Below are positions 14,800-21,908 of a DNA stretch of 21,908 nt, piece after piece. The notes beneath the pieces were generated by a model. It was not told the DNA's origin. It searched no databases and was given only the letters and a program-made list of their open reading frames with translations. Position numbers and translations under genes: made by a program. Numbering within the stretch: the first letter of the stretch is position 1; every line of letters begins with the position of its first letter. This DNA is from Bacteroidales bacterium (lineage in GTDB: Bacteria > Bacteroidota > Bacteroidia > Bacteroidales > BM520): contig JALNXP010000012.1 in the NCBI GenBank assembly GCA_023230285.1, positions 1 through 21,908 on the forward strand, read 5' to 3'.

Positions 14800-15792
14800 A
14801 TGCTGAAAATCGGAGTTCTTGGAGCCGGTCATATAGGCAAGATACATTTAAAATGTATTAAAAATATCCCTGAATATGAGCTTGTTGGCTTTTATGATAT
14901 AAATGATGATGTCGCTCGTAGCGTTGAAAAAGAATTTGGAATAAAATCTTTTAATACCATAGAAGATTTAGTTTCTAAAGTAGATGTTGTGGACATAGTT
15001 ACGCCAACTATTAAACATTTTGAGTGCGCATCAGTAGCTTTAAGACAAAACAAGCATGTTTTTCTTGAAAAGCCCATAGTCGCTACTCCGTTGGAAGCGA
15101 GGCACTTGGCTGAAATTGCCGACGAAGCTAACGTCAAAGTACAAGTTGGTCATGTAGAACGATTTAACCCTGCTTTCTTGGCTGTTGAAGATAAAATAAA
15201 AGATCCAATGTTCCTTGAAGTTCATAGGTTGTCACAGTATAATTCACGCGGAACAGATGTCCCTGTCATCTTCGATTTAATGATACACGATTTAGATATA
15301 CTCCTGCATTTGGTTAAATCAAAAGTTAAACATATTAGCGCCAGCGGTGTCCCCATTATCAGCAGCACAGCAGATATAGCTAATACAAGAATAGAATTTG
15401 AAAATGGTGCAGTCGCTAATCTTACAGCCAGCAGAATGTCAATGAAGAAAATGCGTAAGTGTAGAATATTTCAAAAAAATGCTTACATTACTGTGGATTT
15501 TCTTGAAAAAAAATCGAAAATTATCAGCATATCGGACGAAATAGACGAAAATAACCCGTTCGCTATGTGCCTCGAATCTAATGACGGCAAAATTAAACAA
15601 CTGTCTTTTGAAGAACCTGAAGTCCATGATATTAACGCTATTCAAACAGAATTACAGAGCTTTTATGATGCTATCGTTAATAATGTTGAACCGGTTGTAA
15701 GTATGAATGACGGTATTGCAGCTTTGGAGTTGGCTCATCAAATTAATGAACTCGTAATGAAATATCTAAAAATATTTACAGACTTAAAATAA
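14800..15792 (+). CDS. Gfo/Idh/MocA-family NAD(P)-dependent oxidoreductase
   Basis: This 330-residue protein begins at the ATG at 14800. The N-terminal Rossmann fold has GAGHIGKIH (8-16) and FYDIN (31-35). The family catalytic motif EKP is at 90-92 (HVFLEKPIVA). Then come VGHVERFNPAF (117-127) and DLMIHDLDILLHL (159-171), where His163 and Asp164 sit at the expected active-site position. These two segments resemble nucleotide-sugar dehydrogenases such as the UDP-GlcNAc 3-dehydrogenase GnnA. The substrate is therefore likely a nucleotide sugar or sugar derivative for envelope glycans, which fits the sugar transferase two genes downstream, but this remains inference. A separate promoter box precedes the next gene. 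Confidence 0.87.
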   Translation: MLKIGVLGAGHIGKIHLKCIKNIPEYELVGFYDINDDVARSVEKEFGIKSFNTIEDLVSKVDVVDIVTPTIKHFECASVALRQNKHVFLEKPIVATPLEARHLAEIADEANVKVQVGHVERFNPAFLAVEDKIKDPMFLEVHRLSQYNSRGTDVPVIFDLMIHDLDILLHLVKSKVKHISASGVPIISSTADIANTRIEFENGAVANLTASRMSMKKMRKCRIFQKNAYITVDFLEKKSKIISISDEIDENNPFAMCLESNDGKIKQLSFEEPEVHDINAIQTELQSFYDAIVNNVEPVVSMNDGIAALELAHQINELVMKYLKIFTDLK

Positions 15793-15804
15793 ATATTGCT
15801 TTTA

Positions 15805-15812
15805 TACGTTTG
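15805..15812 (+). promoter_or_regulatory. Putative -7 box for the lipoprotein and sugar transferase genes
   Basis: TACGTTTG fits TAnnTTTG and ends 20 bases before the ATG at 15833, in the 40-base gap after the oxidoreductase. Confidence 0.55.
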
Positions 15813-15832
15813 ATATTTGTTAGATTGTTACC

Positions 15833-16714
15833 ATGAAGAATTTTTATTTTATTGTCTTATCATTTATCATCTCAACTTTGCTGCTCTCTTCCTGCAACTA
15901 TAATGATGTTGATGGTATACCTGCTTATATAACTGTTGATACAACTTATTTTAATGTTAACTATCCGAGTATTCAGGGTAGCAGCAGCCATAATATTAGC
16001 GAAGTGTGGGTTTATGTCGATAATACTATTCAGGGAGTGTACGATATTCCGGTTACTTTCCCGATTATAGCTTCCGGTGCTACAGCTATAAAAATGCGTG
16101 CAGGAATAAAAATTAATGGCGTTTCAGGTCAGTGGATTTATTATCCTTTTTATGACATCTGCGACTTCGGAGATGTTAACCTGACACGCGGAGAAATTAC
16201 AACCCTTAATCCTACATTTACTTATTCATCTGCAGCCGATTTTGTTTGGATTGAAGATTATGAAAATATGTCAACTTCGTTGACTAAGTATGCCAACAGC
16301 GATACTACTATCACAATTCTAAATAAAAATGAAGGTGATGTGTTTGAAGGATTCTTTTGCGGAAAGATTGTGTTAGAAGATGATAGAACATATTTTGCAA
16401 TAGCTAATGCTGACGGTTTTGCCGATTTGCCGGTAGATGGAAGTGCCGTCTATTTGGAACTTAATTATAAAATAGATACGGTGATGTGCGTTGGCGCAAT
16501 CGCTCAATACGACAGCGGTACCGACATACAATACCCTATTGTGTATCTTAAGGCTACCAATACATGGAAAAAGATATATGTTAACATAACTACTGCTCTG
16601 ACAAATTACTATGCCGCCGAACATTTTGCTATCTATTTCTCAGGCGGCTCGTCTTCTTTAGAAACTATTGGAAAAAAAGAGTTCTGCATAGATAATATTA
16701 AATTACTTTATTAA
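15833..16714 (+). CDS. Predicted outer-membrane lipoprotein, beta-rich, unknown function
   Basis: This 293-residue protein has a lipoprotein signal ending in LLLSSC (acylated Cys21), followed by acidic residues (NDVDG). In Bacteroidota that favours export toward the outer membrane or surface. Residues about 30-130 look like an immunoglobulin-like beta domain. Residues about 135-293 look like a jelly-roll module (FVWIEDYENMS at its start, FCIDNIKLLY at its end), a layout like glycan-binding or PCMD-type modules. No catalytic motif is visible. It precedes the sugar transferase by five bases, so they are very probably cotranscribed, and a role near the assembled polysaccharide is possible. I do not recognise a named family. 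Confidence 0.75.
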   Translation: MKNFYFIVLSFIISTLLLSSCNYNDVDGIPAYITVDTTYFNVNYPSIQGSSSHNISEVWVYVDNTIQGVYDIPVTFPIIASGATAIKMRAGIKINGVSGQWIYYPFYDICDFGDVNLTRGEITTLNPTFTYSSAADFVWIEDYENMSTSLTKYANSDTTITILNKNEGDVFEGFFCGKIVLEDDRTYFAIANADGFADLPVDGSAVYLELNYKIDTVMCVGAIAQYDSGTDIQYPIVYLKATNTWKKIYVNITTALTNYYAAEHFAIYFSGGSSSLETIGKKEFCIDNIKLLY

Positions 16715-16719
16715 TAGCT

Positions 16720-18141
16720 ATGAGTAAAAATATAAAACTGCAAACCGCAAGATGTGTGATAAGTGATTATGTAGCCGCTGTTGTAGCTTGGATTATCTTC
16801 TTTTTTATCCGTAAAAGTTTTGAAATCTACGATTTCAACAATTTATATATAAATATAATAACTGATAGAAACTTCTGGCTCGGATTGATAATAATTCCAC
16901 TGTTCTGGCTATTGTTGTACGTACTTATCGGAACTTATCGCAAAATATTTCATAAGTCGCGACTTGCTGAATTGGGACAAACTGCCATCATCTCGGTTAT
17001 AGGTTGTATCTTCTTGTTCTTTGTTATTATTTTAGATGATAATGTGGCTAATTATAAAGGTTATTATAAATATTTCTTTGTCCTTCTTTTTTCTCATTTT
17101 TTTATAACATACATCTGTAGATTGATTATCTCTACATCAACTATTAGAAAGATAGAGAAAAAAATTATTGGCTTTAATACTGTAATTGTCGGCAGTAACG
17201 GACATGCACTTGCTGTATATAACGAATTGAATGCTAAGTCGAACCATTCCGGAAATCTTTTTGTCGGATTTGTTAATGCAGTACAATATGACGATTATAA
17301 GTTAGAACAATTTCTACCACGTCTTGGCAACTATACAGAATTGTCTGAAATTATTGATAAATATAATATAGAGGAAGTCGTTGTTGCAATTGAACGCTCT
17401 GAATTAAAGATGGCTGAATCTATGATTTCTATCTTGGATAAAAAAGATGTGTCTATTAAGATACACCCCGTGATGCAAGATATTCTTTTTGGAGCTGTTA
17501 AAGCATCCGGAATATTCAATGTCCCGATGATTGAAATTAACCCCGAACTATTACCAATATGGCAGAAAGTTCTTAAGAGAATTTTTGATGTTATAGCTTC
17601 TTTTTTAGTGCTGATACTTGCATCACCAATATATTTATTTACTGCTGTCGGAGTAAGATGCTCTTCAAAGGGTCCTATATTTTATGGACAGGAAAGAATT
17701 GGAAAGAATGGAAAGCCATTTAAAATGTATAAATTCCGCTCTATGTATGTTAATGCCGAAGATGCAGGTCCACAATTATCTTCTAAAGGAGATGGCAGAA
17801 TAACACCTTTCGGACATTTTATTAGAAAATATCGCCTCGATGAACTTCCACAGTTCTATACAGTCTTGCGTGGATATATGAGCATAGTCGGTCCACGACC
17901 GGAAAGAGAATATTATATCAATAAAATAACCGAAAAAGCTCCGTATTATCGCCTGCTGCTGAAAATACAACCCGGAATTACAAGCTGGGGGCAAGTTAAA
18001 TACGGCTATGCGGAAAATGTTGACCAAATGATAGAAAGACTGCCTTACGACTTGCTGTATATCCAAAATATGTCTATCGCCATGGATTTCAAAATATTGA
18101 TATTCACAGTGAAAATTGTCTTCCAAGGACGTGGCGTGTAA
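16720..18141 (+). CDS. Polyprenyl-phosphate sugar-phosphate transferase (initiating glycosyltransferase)
   Basis: This 473-residue inner-membrane enzyme would start exopolysaccharide, capsule or O-antigen synthesis by moving a sugar phosphate from a UDP-sugar to undecaprenyl phosphate. The N-terminus has four hydrophobic segments (about 13-31, 52-71, 88-105 and 117-137). A CoA-binding-like Rossmann domain follows (FNTVIVGSNGHAL, 152-164). The C-terminal bacterial sugar transferase domain starts with a membrane-associated helix (KRIFDVIASFLVLILASP, 286-303). It contains GQERIG, KFRSM (338-342), the catalytic Asp-Glu in YRLDELPQF (371-379), SIVGPRPE (388-395) and QPGITSWGQVKYGY. The last residues QGRGV are typical. 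It stands apart from any other glycosyltransferase cluster here, so the glycan is unknown. Confidence 0.92.
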   Translation: MSKNIKLQTARCVISDYVAAVVAWIIFFFIRKSFEIYDFNNLYINIITDRNFWLGLIIIPLFWLLLYVLIGTYRKIFHKSRLAELGQTAIISVIGCIFLFFVIILDDNVANYKGYYKYFFVLLFSHFFITYICRLIISTSTIRKIEKKIIGFNTVIVGSNGHALAVYNELNAKSNHSGNLFVGFVNAVQYDDYKLEQFLPRLGNYTELSEIIDKYNIEEVVVAIERSELKMAESMISILDKKDVSIKIHPVMQDILFGAVKASGIFNVPMIEINPELLPIWQKVLKRIFDVIASFLVLILASPIYLFTAVGVRCSSKGPIFYGQERIGKNGKPFKMYKFRSMYVNAEDAGPQLSSKGDGRITPFGHFIRKYRLDELPQFYTVLRGYMSIVGPRPEREYYINKITEKAPYYRLLLKIQPGITSWGQVKYGYAENVDQMIERLPYDLLYIQNMSIAMDFKILIFTVKIVFQGRGV

Positions 18142-18183
18142 AAAATGTGTTTTATAAAATACAAAAATAGTTTTATAACCTTT

Positions 18184-18217
18184 TTTGAAAGATAACTAAT
18201 ATTTCTTTTTACCTTTG
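18184..18217 (+). promoter_or_regulatory. Promoter of the M16 peptidase gene
   Basis: TTTG at 18184-18187 and TACCTTTG at 18210-18217 are separated by 22 bases, close to the Bacteroidota -33/-7 layout. The ATG is 30 bases beyond the -7 box. This is the only promoter here in which I see a -33 TTTG as well. Confidence 0.7.
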
Positions 18218-18247
18218 CAATCTTAATTTATAAAAAGATATTTTGAT

Positions 18248-20962
18248 ATGCAATTGATAGAAAAAGGCGGGAAAAATATACAATACGAAAAATATATACT
18301 CGATAACGGATTACAGCTGATATTACATGAAGAACATTCTAACCCCGTAGTAGCGGTGGCTATACTTTATCATGTGGGATCCAATAGAGAAGTTGTCGGC
18401 AAAACCGGATTTGCTCACTTTTTTGAACATACCATGTTCCAACGCTCAGAACATTTGAAACGCAACGAATTTTTTAGCAAAATCAATAATTTGGGGGGAA
18501 GTTTTAATGGCGGTACATGGGAAGACGGTACTATCTATTATGAAGCTGTTCCTAACGACTCACTCGAAAAAATCCTCTGGATGGAAGCCGATAGAATGGG
18601 CTTCTTTATCAATACTGTAAACCAAAAAGGATTAGAAAGAGAAATCGATGTGGTTATCAATGAAAAACGTCAAACAATGGATAATACGCCTTATGGATTT
18701 ACCAAGTACGTACTCATAAATAATCTATATCCTAAGGAACATCCTTATAATCACACTGTTATCGGCGAAATGGACGATTTGAAAACAGCCACTATAGATG
18801 ATGTTAAAAATTTCTATAATCAATATTATTCTCCTAATAATGCGACTTTAGTTATTTGTGGCGACATTGATACTGAAGTTGTTAAACAATGGGTGGAAAA
18901 GTATTTCGGAGAAATCAAAAAAAGACCGGCACCCGCAATGGTCGTTGTTGATGTGCCTGTACTATCTGAAAGTAAATTTTTATATCATGAAGATAAGTTT
19001 GCCAACATGCCGGAACTTTCAATAGTATTTCCTTGTCCTCCAATGTATAGCAAAGATTCTTACGCTCTGAATATCCTTTGCGACATCCTTTGCGACAGCA
19101 AAAAATCTCCTTTTTATAAAGTTATTGTCGAAGATAAACAACTCGCACCTTCTGTGTCAATATATCAAAATTCAAAAGAAATTTCCGGAGAGATTGTAAT
19201 AAAAGTTAGAGCTTTTCCTGATAAATCTTTGCAAGATGTTTTTGAAGCTGTCAATGAGTCTTTTGAACGGTTTGAGCAACAGGATATTACGCAAGAAGAT
19301 GTTAAAAGGCTGAAAAATGTTTTCCTTACACAGTTTTATAATGGCTTGTATTCCAATATGAATAAAGCATTTTATATTGCTGAAGCAAATACCTTTGGCG
19401 GTAGCCCTAATATGGTTGATTATGAGGTAGATATGATAAATGGTGTAAGCGTTGAAGATGTTAAAAACGTATTTGACAAATATGTAAAAAATAAATGTTT
19501 TGTTGCAACAAGTTTTGTGCCTGCCGGAAAAGCTAACTTGGCTGTAAAAGGTTCAAGCAAGGCTTACGTCAACGAGGAAAATGTTGAAGAACAGGATATA
19601 CAATCTGAAGAAGGCGTAATTGTAGACGAAGATTATGAGTACACAGCTTCAAAAATCGATAGAAATATAGAACCGGAATTGTCGGTGTTGCACCCTGTGA
19701 AAATACCTCCAATATGGGACTATAAAACAAAAAATGGTATCAAAGTTATTGGTATTGAAGATAATAGACTTCCTTTAGTATGCTTTTCTATTGTCATTGA
19801 AGCCGGCTCTATTAATGATGAAATAGGGAAAGCAGGTACAGCTAATATTACAGCACAACTTCTAAATGAAGGTACAAAAAATAAATCGGCAGAAGAATTA
19901 GAAATAGCAATAAAAAATCTCGGAGCTTACCTTAATTTTCAGGGAAGAAAAGAATGGACATCTGTTTCGGGCTTCTGCTTGAAAGACAATTTCGCCGAAT
20001 TGATGCAGCTGCTTAATGAAATCATCACTCTTCCGCGATGGGATGAAAATGAATTTGACAGAATTTTAAGACAGACAAAATCTAAAATAATTCAATCACA
20101 ATCAGACCCTAAACGCATTGCCGATGATACCTTTTATAATATCATTTATGGACAAAATCACCCGATAGCTCTTCCAAACGAAGGTGATATTGATACTATT
20201 GACAATATTACGCTTGAAGATGTAAAGAATTTCTATCAAAAATATTATTCTCCTTCTATCAGCAAGTTTGTCGTTGTCGGTGATGTTGATAAAGCAAATG
20301 TGTTAACTTCAATTGCCTGTATTGAGCATGATTGGTCGGCTTTTGATGTTCAGAAATCTTATGTGCCGTCTATTTCAAGTATAATCAAAGACAAGTCGAC
20401 TTTTGTCGAATATCCGGGCTTGCAGCAGTCAATTATATATTTAGGTAAAAATTCTTTAGCCCGCACCGATGCTGATTATGTGCCGGCTGTCGTTGCAAAC
20501 TACAGATTAGGACAATCGTCCGGCAGTGTGCTGTTCCGCGTGCTGCGATTAGAGCATGGCTATACTTACGGCGCATATTCTTCGTTCGCAGCTAATAAAA
20601 CTTTTGGCTCTTTCATGGCTTATTCAAGCGTTCAGGCTTCTGTTACGAAAGAGTCTGTCGAATTGTTCGAAAATATCATTAAAAATTATGGCGAAAACTA
20701 TACTGAAGAAGATTTAATGATAACAAAATATTCGTTGAAACGTAAAGCAACAAGCCAATACGAAACACTTTCCGACCTTATTGATGTGCTAATGGAAATA
20801 GCAACAATGGATTTGCCTTATGACTTCGTCAATAGAGAGCAGGAAATAGTTGACAATATTACTTTTGACGAAATCAAAGAGATAATACGCAAACATCTTA
20901 ATTTCAACGACATGCAATTTGTTATTGTCGGTAATGAAGATGTTGCTAAAGTTGTTGAATAA
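18248..20962 (+). CDS. M16-family zinc peptidase, fused active and inactive halves
   Basis: This 904-residue protein has two M16 halves. The N-terminal half carries the inverted zinc motif HFFEH (His57, Glu60, His61) and the third ligand Glu139 in INEKRQ, so it is catalytic. An acidic linker (about 438-475, EENVEEQ and VDEDYEY) joins a second half beginning TKNGIKVIGIEDN. There the zinc-motif position reads ANITAQLL, so it is non-catalytic. LRLEHGYTYGAYSS near 765 is the usual substrate-end-binding segment. Relatives in Bacteroidota usually have a signal peptide. Here the protein starts MQLIEKGGKN, and an in-frame stop lies a few codons upstream, so it appears cytoplasmic. It would degrade or process small peptides or proteins. 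Confidence 0.92.
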   Translation: MQLIEKGGKNIQYEKYILDNGLQLILHEEHSNPVVAVAILYHVGSNREVVGKTGFAHFFEHTMFQRSEHLKRNEFFSKINNLGGSFNGGTWEDGTIYYEAVPNDSLEKILWMEADRMGFFINTVNQKGLEREIDVVINEKRQTMDNTPYGFTKYVLINNLYPKEHPYNHTVIGEMDDLKTATIDDVKNFYNQYYSPNNATLVICGDIDTEVVKQWVEKYFGEIKKRPAPAMVVVDVPVLSESKFLYHEDKFANMPELSIVFPCPPMYSKDSYALNILCDILCDSKKSPFYKVIVEDKQLAPSVSIYQNSKEISGEIVIKVRAFPDKSLQDVFEAVNESFERFEQQDITQEDVKRLKNVFLTQFYNGLYSNMNKAFYIAEANTFGGSPNMVDYEVDMINGVSVEDVKNVFDKYVKNKCFVATSFVPAGKANLAVKGSSKAYVNEENVEEQDIQSEEGVIVDEDYEYTASKIDRNIEPELSVLHPVKIPPIWDYKTKNGIKVIGIEDNRLPLVCFSIVIEAGSINDEIGKAGTANITAQLLNEGTKNKSAEELEIAIKNLGAYLNFQGRKEWTSVSGFCLKDNFAELMQLLNEIITLPRWDENEFDRILRQTKSKIIQSQSDPKRIADDTFYNIIYGQNHPIALPNEGDIDTIDNITLEDVKNFYQKYYSPSISKFVVVGDVDKANVLTSIACIEHDWSAFDVQKSYVPSISSIIKDKSTFVEYPGLQQSIIYLGKNSLARTDADYVPAVVANYRLGQSSGSVLFRVLRLEHGYTYGAYSSFAANKTFGSFMAYSSVQASVTKESVELFENIIKNYGENYTEEDLMITKYSLKRKATSQYETLSDLIDVLMEIATMDLPYDFVNREQEIVDNITFDEIKEIIRKHLNFNDMQFVIVGNEDVAKVVE

Positions 20963-20964
20963 GA

Positions 20965-21894
20965 TTATTCTTTTGTCAGCGCTTTAAAACCTTCGCCCAT
21001 TATTTCATTGCTGTTGATAACGTTGATGAAAGCATTAGGGTCGATAGAGTGTATTGCGGATTTTAGTTTAACAAATTCGCTTCTTGAGACTGTGCAGTAA
21101 ATCATTCTTCTTTCGGCGCCTTTATAAAGTCCTGTGCCTTTAAAGCAAGTTCCGCCACGAGATAAATCGTTGATGATTACATCTCTAATCTCATCATAAT
21201 GGTCAGAGACGATAAAGATGGTTTTATAAGTTTTAATGCCGTCAATAACTGTATCAATAACCTTGCTTTCTACTACAATAAGTAAGATGGAATAAATCGG
21301 CAGTCTCACTTGACCAAAAGCTATAAATGTTGTCATTGTTATAATAGAGTCAACTATCAGTACTAAAGTGCCGAGAGATGCTTTAATATATTTATTGACT
21401 ATCATGGCGATGATGTCGCTGCCGCCGGAAGTTGCGCCGGCTTTGAATATCATGCCAATTGCAAGACCGTAGATGACACCCGAAATCAGAGTGTTGAGGA
21501 AATAATCCGGTACAAATTTTAAACTGCCGGCAGGAGCATCGGGCAGCAATCCGTCATGAATTACCGGTTGATAGCCACAAACTGTTTCTAATGTCCAGAC
21601 AAATACTAATATCAATATTGTGGAAACAACTGTTTTAGCTCCAAAACGAGGTCCTAATATCCATGTGCCTATCAGCAGCAAGGGAATGTCCATGCATAAA
21701 GCATAATAACTTATCTTCCAAGGCCATAATGTGTTGAAAACGTTGGCTAAACCGTAAGTTCCTCCGGGAGCAAGTCTGTACGGGTTCACAAACATAACGT
21801 CGCCTACAGCAAATAAGGCACAACCCAATACGATTAAACAATATGAAACAAAACGTTCTTTTGTCAAAAAAGACTTCTTTTTTGTCAGATTCAT
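20965..21894 (-). CDS. YitT-family membrane protein with DUF2179 domain
   Basis: This 309-residue protein has five or six hydrophobic segments in its first 220 or so residues. They include the family patterns NPYRLAPGGTYGLANVFN near the start, VIYGLAIGMIFKAGATSGGSDIIAMIVNKY near the middle (shown here as one conserved block of 30 residues: key parts are GLAIGM and GATSGGSDI), and ESKVIDTVIDGIKTYKT before the soluble end. The C-terminal about 85 residues form the small DUF2179 (ACT-like) domain, with FIVSDHYDEIRDVI, GGTCFKGTGLYKG and MIYCTVSRSE. The transported or sensed substrate of this family is not established. Its stop lies two bases from the stop of the convergent M16 gene. A strong purine-rich ribosome-binding sequence precedes the ATG. 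Confidence 0.9.
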   Translation of the reverse strand: MNLTKKKSFLTKERFVSYCLIVLGCALFAVGDVMFVNPYRLAPGGTYGLANVFNTLWPWKISYYALCMDIPLLLIGTWILGPRFGAKTVVSTILILVFVWTLETVCGYQPVIHDGLLPDAPAGSLKFVPDYFLNTLISGVIYGLAIGMIFKAGATSGGSDIIAMIVNKYIKASLGTLVLIVDSIITMTTFIAFGQVRLPIYSILLIVVESKVIDTVIDGIKTYKTIFIVSDHYDEIRDVIINDLSRGGTCFKGTGLYKGAERRMIYCTVSRSEFVKLKSAIHSIDPNAFINVINSNEIMGEGFKALTKE

Positions 21895-21898
21895 AAAG

Positions 21899-21908
21899 CC
21901 CCCTTTCT
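21899..21908 (-). promoter_or_regulatory. Unusually strong Shine-Dalgarno-like sequence before yitT
   Basis: On the minus strand AGAAAGGGGG ends four bases before the ATG at 21894. The other genes in the window have AT-rich leaders with no such motif. The window ends at 21908, so the promoter is not visible. Confidence 0.5.

Noticed and set aside
1..21908. CRISPR array, insertion sequence or prophage
   Set aside because: No regularly spaced repeats, transposase, integrase or phage genes are seen on either strand.

Overview
The window is AT-rich DNA from an anaerobic member of the Bacteroidota, most likely Bacteroidales. Four things point there: a protein with a type IX secretion (T9SS) C-terminal sorting domain, lipoproteins with short hydrophobic leaders, repeated TAnnTTTG boxes upstream of genes (the Bacteroidota -7 promoter element), and start codons that mostly lack a Shine-Dalgarno sequence. 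The species cannot be named from the sequence.

Region by region. 1-2530 (+): the end of hydB, then hydA and hydC, which together make a trimeric [FeFe] hydrogenase of the NAD- and ferredoxin-linked (electron-bifurcating) type; a clear terminator follows. 2639-4249 (+): comEC, the DNA-uptake channel, without the C-terminal metallo-beta-lactamase-like domain. 4421-5811 (+): an AlkD-like DNA alkylation repair protein overlapping by 4 bases a divergent arginyl-tRNA-protein-transferase-like protein. 5977-7575 (+): a T9SS-secreted surface protein. 7645-7986 (+): a stand-alone PAS protein. 8016-8090 (-): tRNA-Val(GAC). 8181-9179 (+): an Elp3-like radical SAM protein. 9382-11418 (+): a lipoprotein metallopeptidase with an HEFGH motif. 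11478-12080 (-): a PnuC-family vitamin transporter. 12151-13995 (-): transketolase split into two genes. 14080-14733 (-): protein-L-isoaspartate methyltransferase. 14800-15792 (+): a Gfo/Idh/MocA oxidoreductase. 15833-18141 (+): a lipoprotein followed closely by a polyprenyl-phosphate sugar transferase. 18248-20962 (+): a two-half M16 peptidase. 20965-21894 (-): a YitT-family membrane protein.

Most of this is core or household Bacteroidota gene content arranged as short transcription units, each with its own promoter box and often a hairpin terminator. HydABC would dispose of fermentation electrons as H2. Transketolase serves the non-oxidative pentose phosphate pathway. The oxidoreductase, lipoprotein and sugar transferase suggest envelope glycan work. 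I see no phage, transposon, CRISPR array or defence island. No intergenic stretch exceeds about 210 bases. The features most worth following up are a five-copy 8-mer (ATGCCTGC) confined to the comEC neighbourhood, including a perfect 13-bp inverted repeat inside the gene; the overlapping AlkD-like/ATE-like pair; a pair of divergent promoter boxes separated by one base; and the HEFGH lipoprotein. None of these is proven to be a new system.
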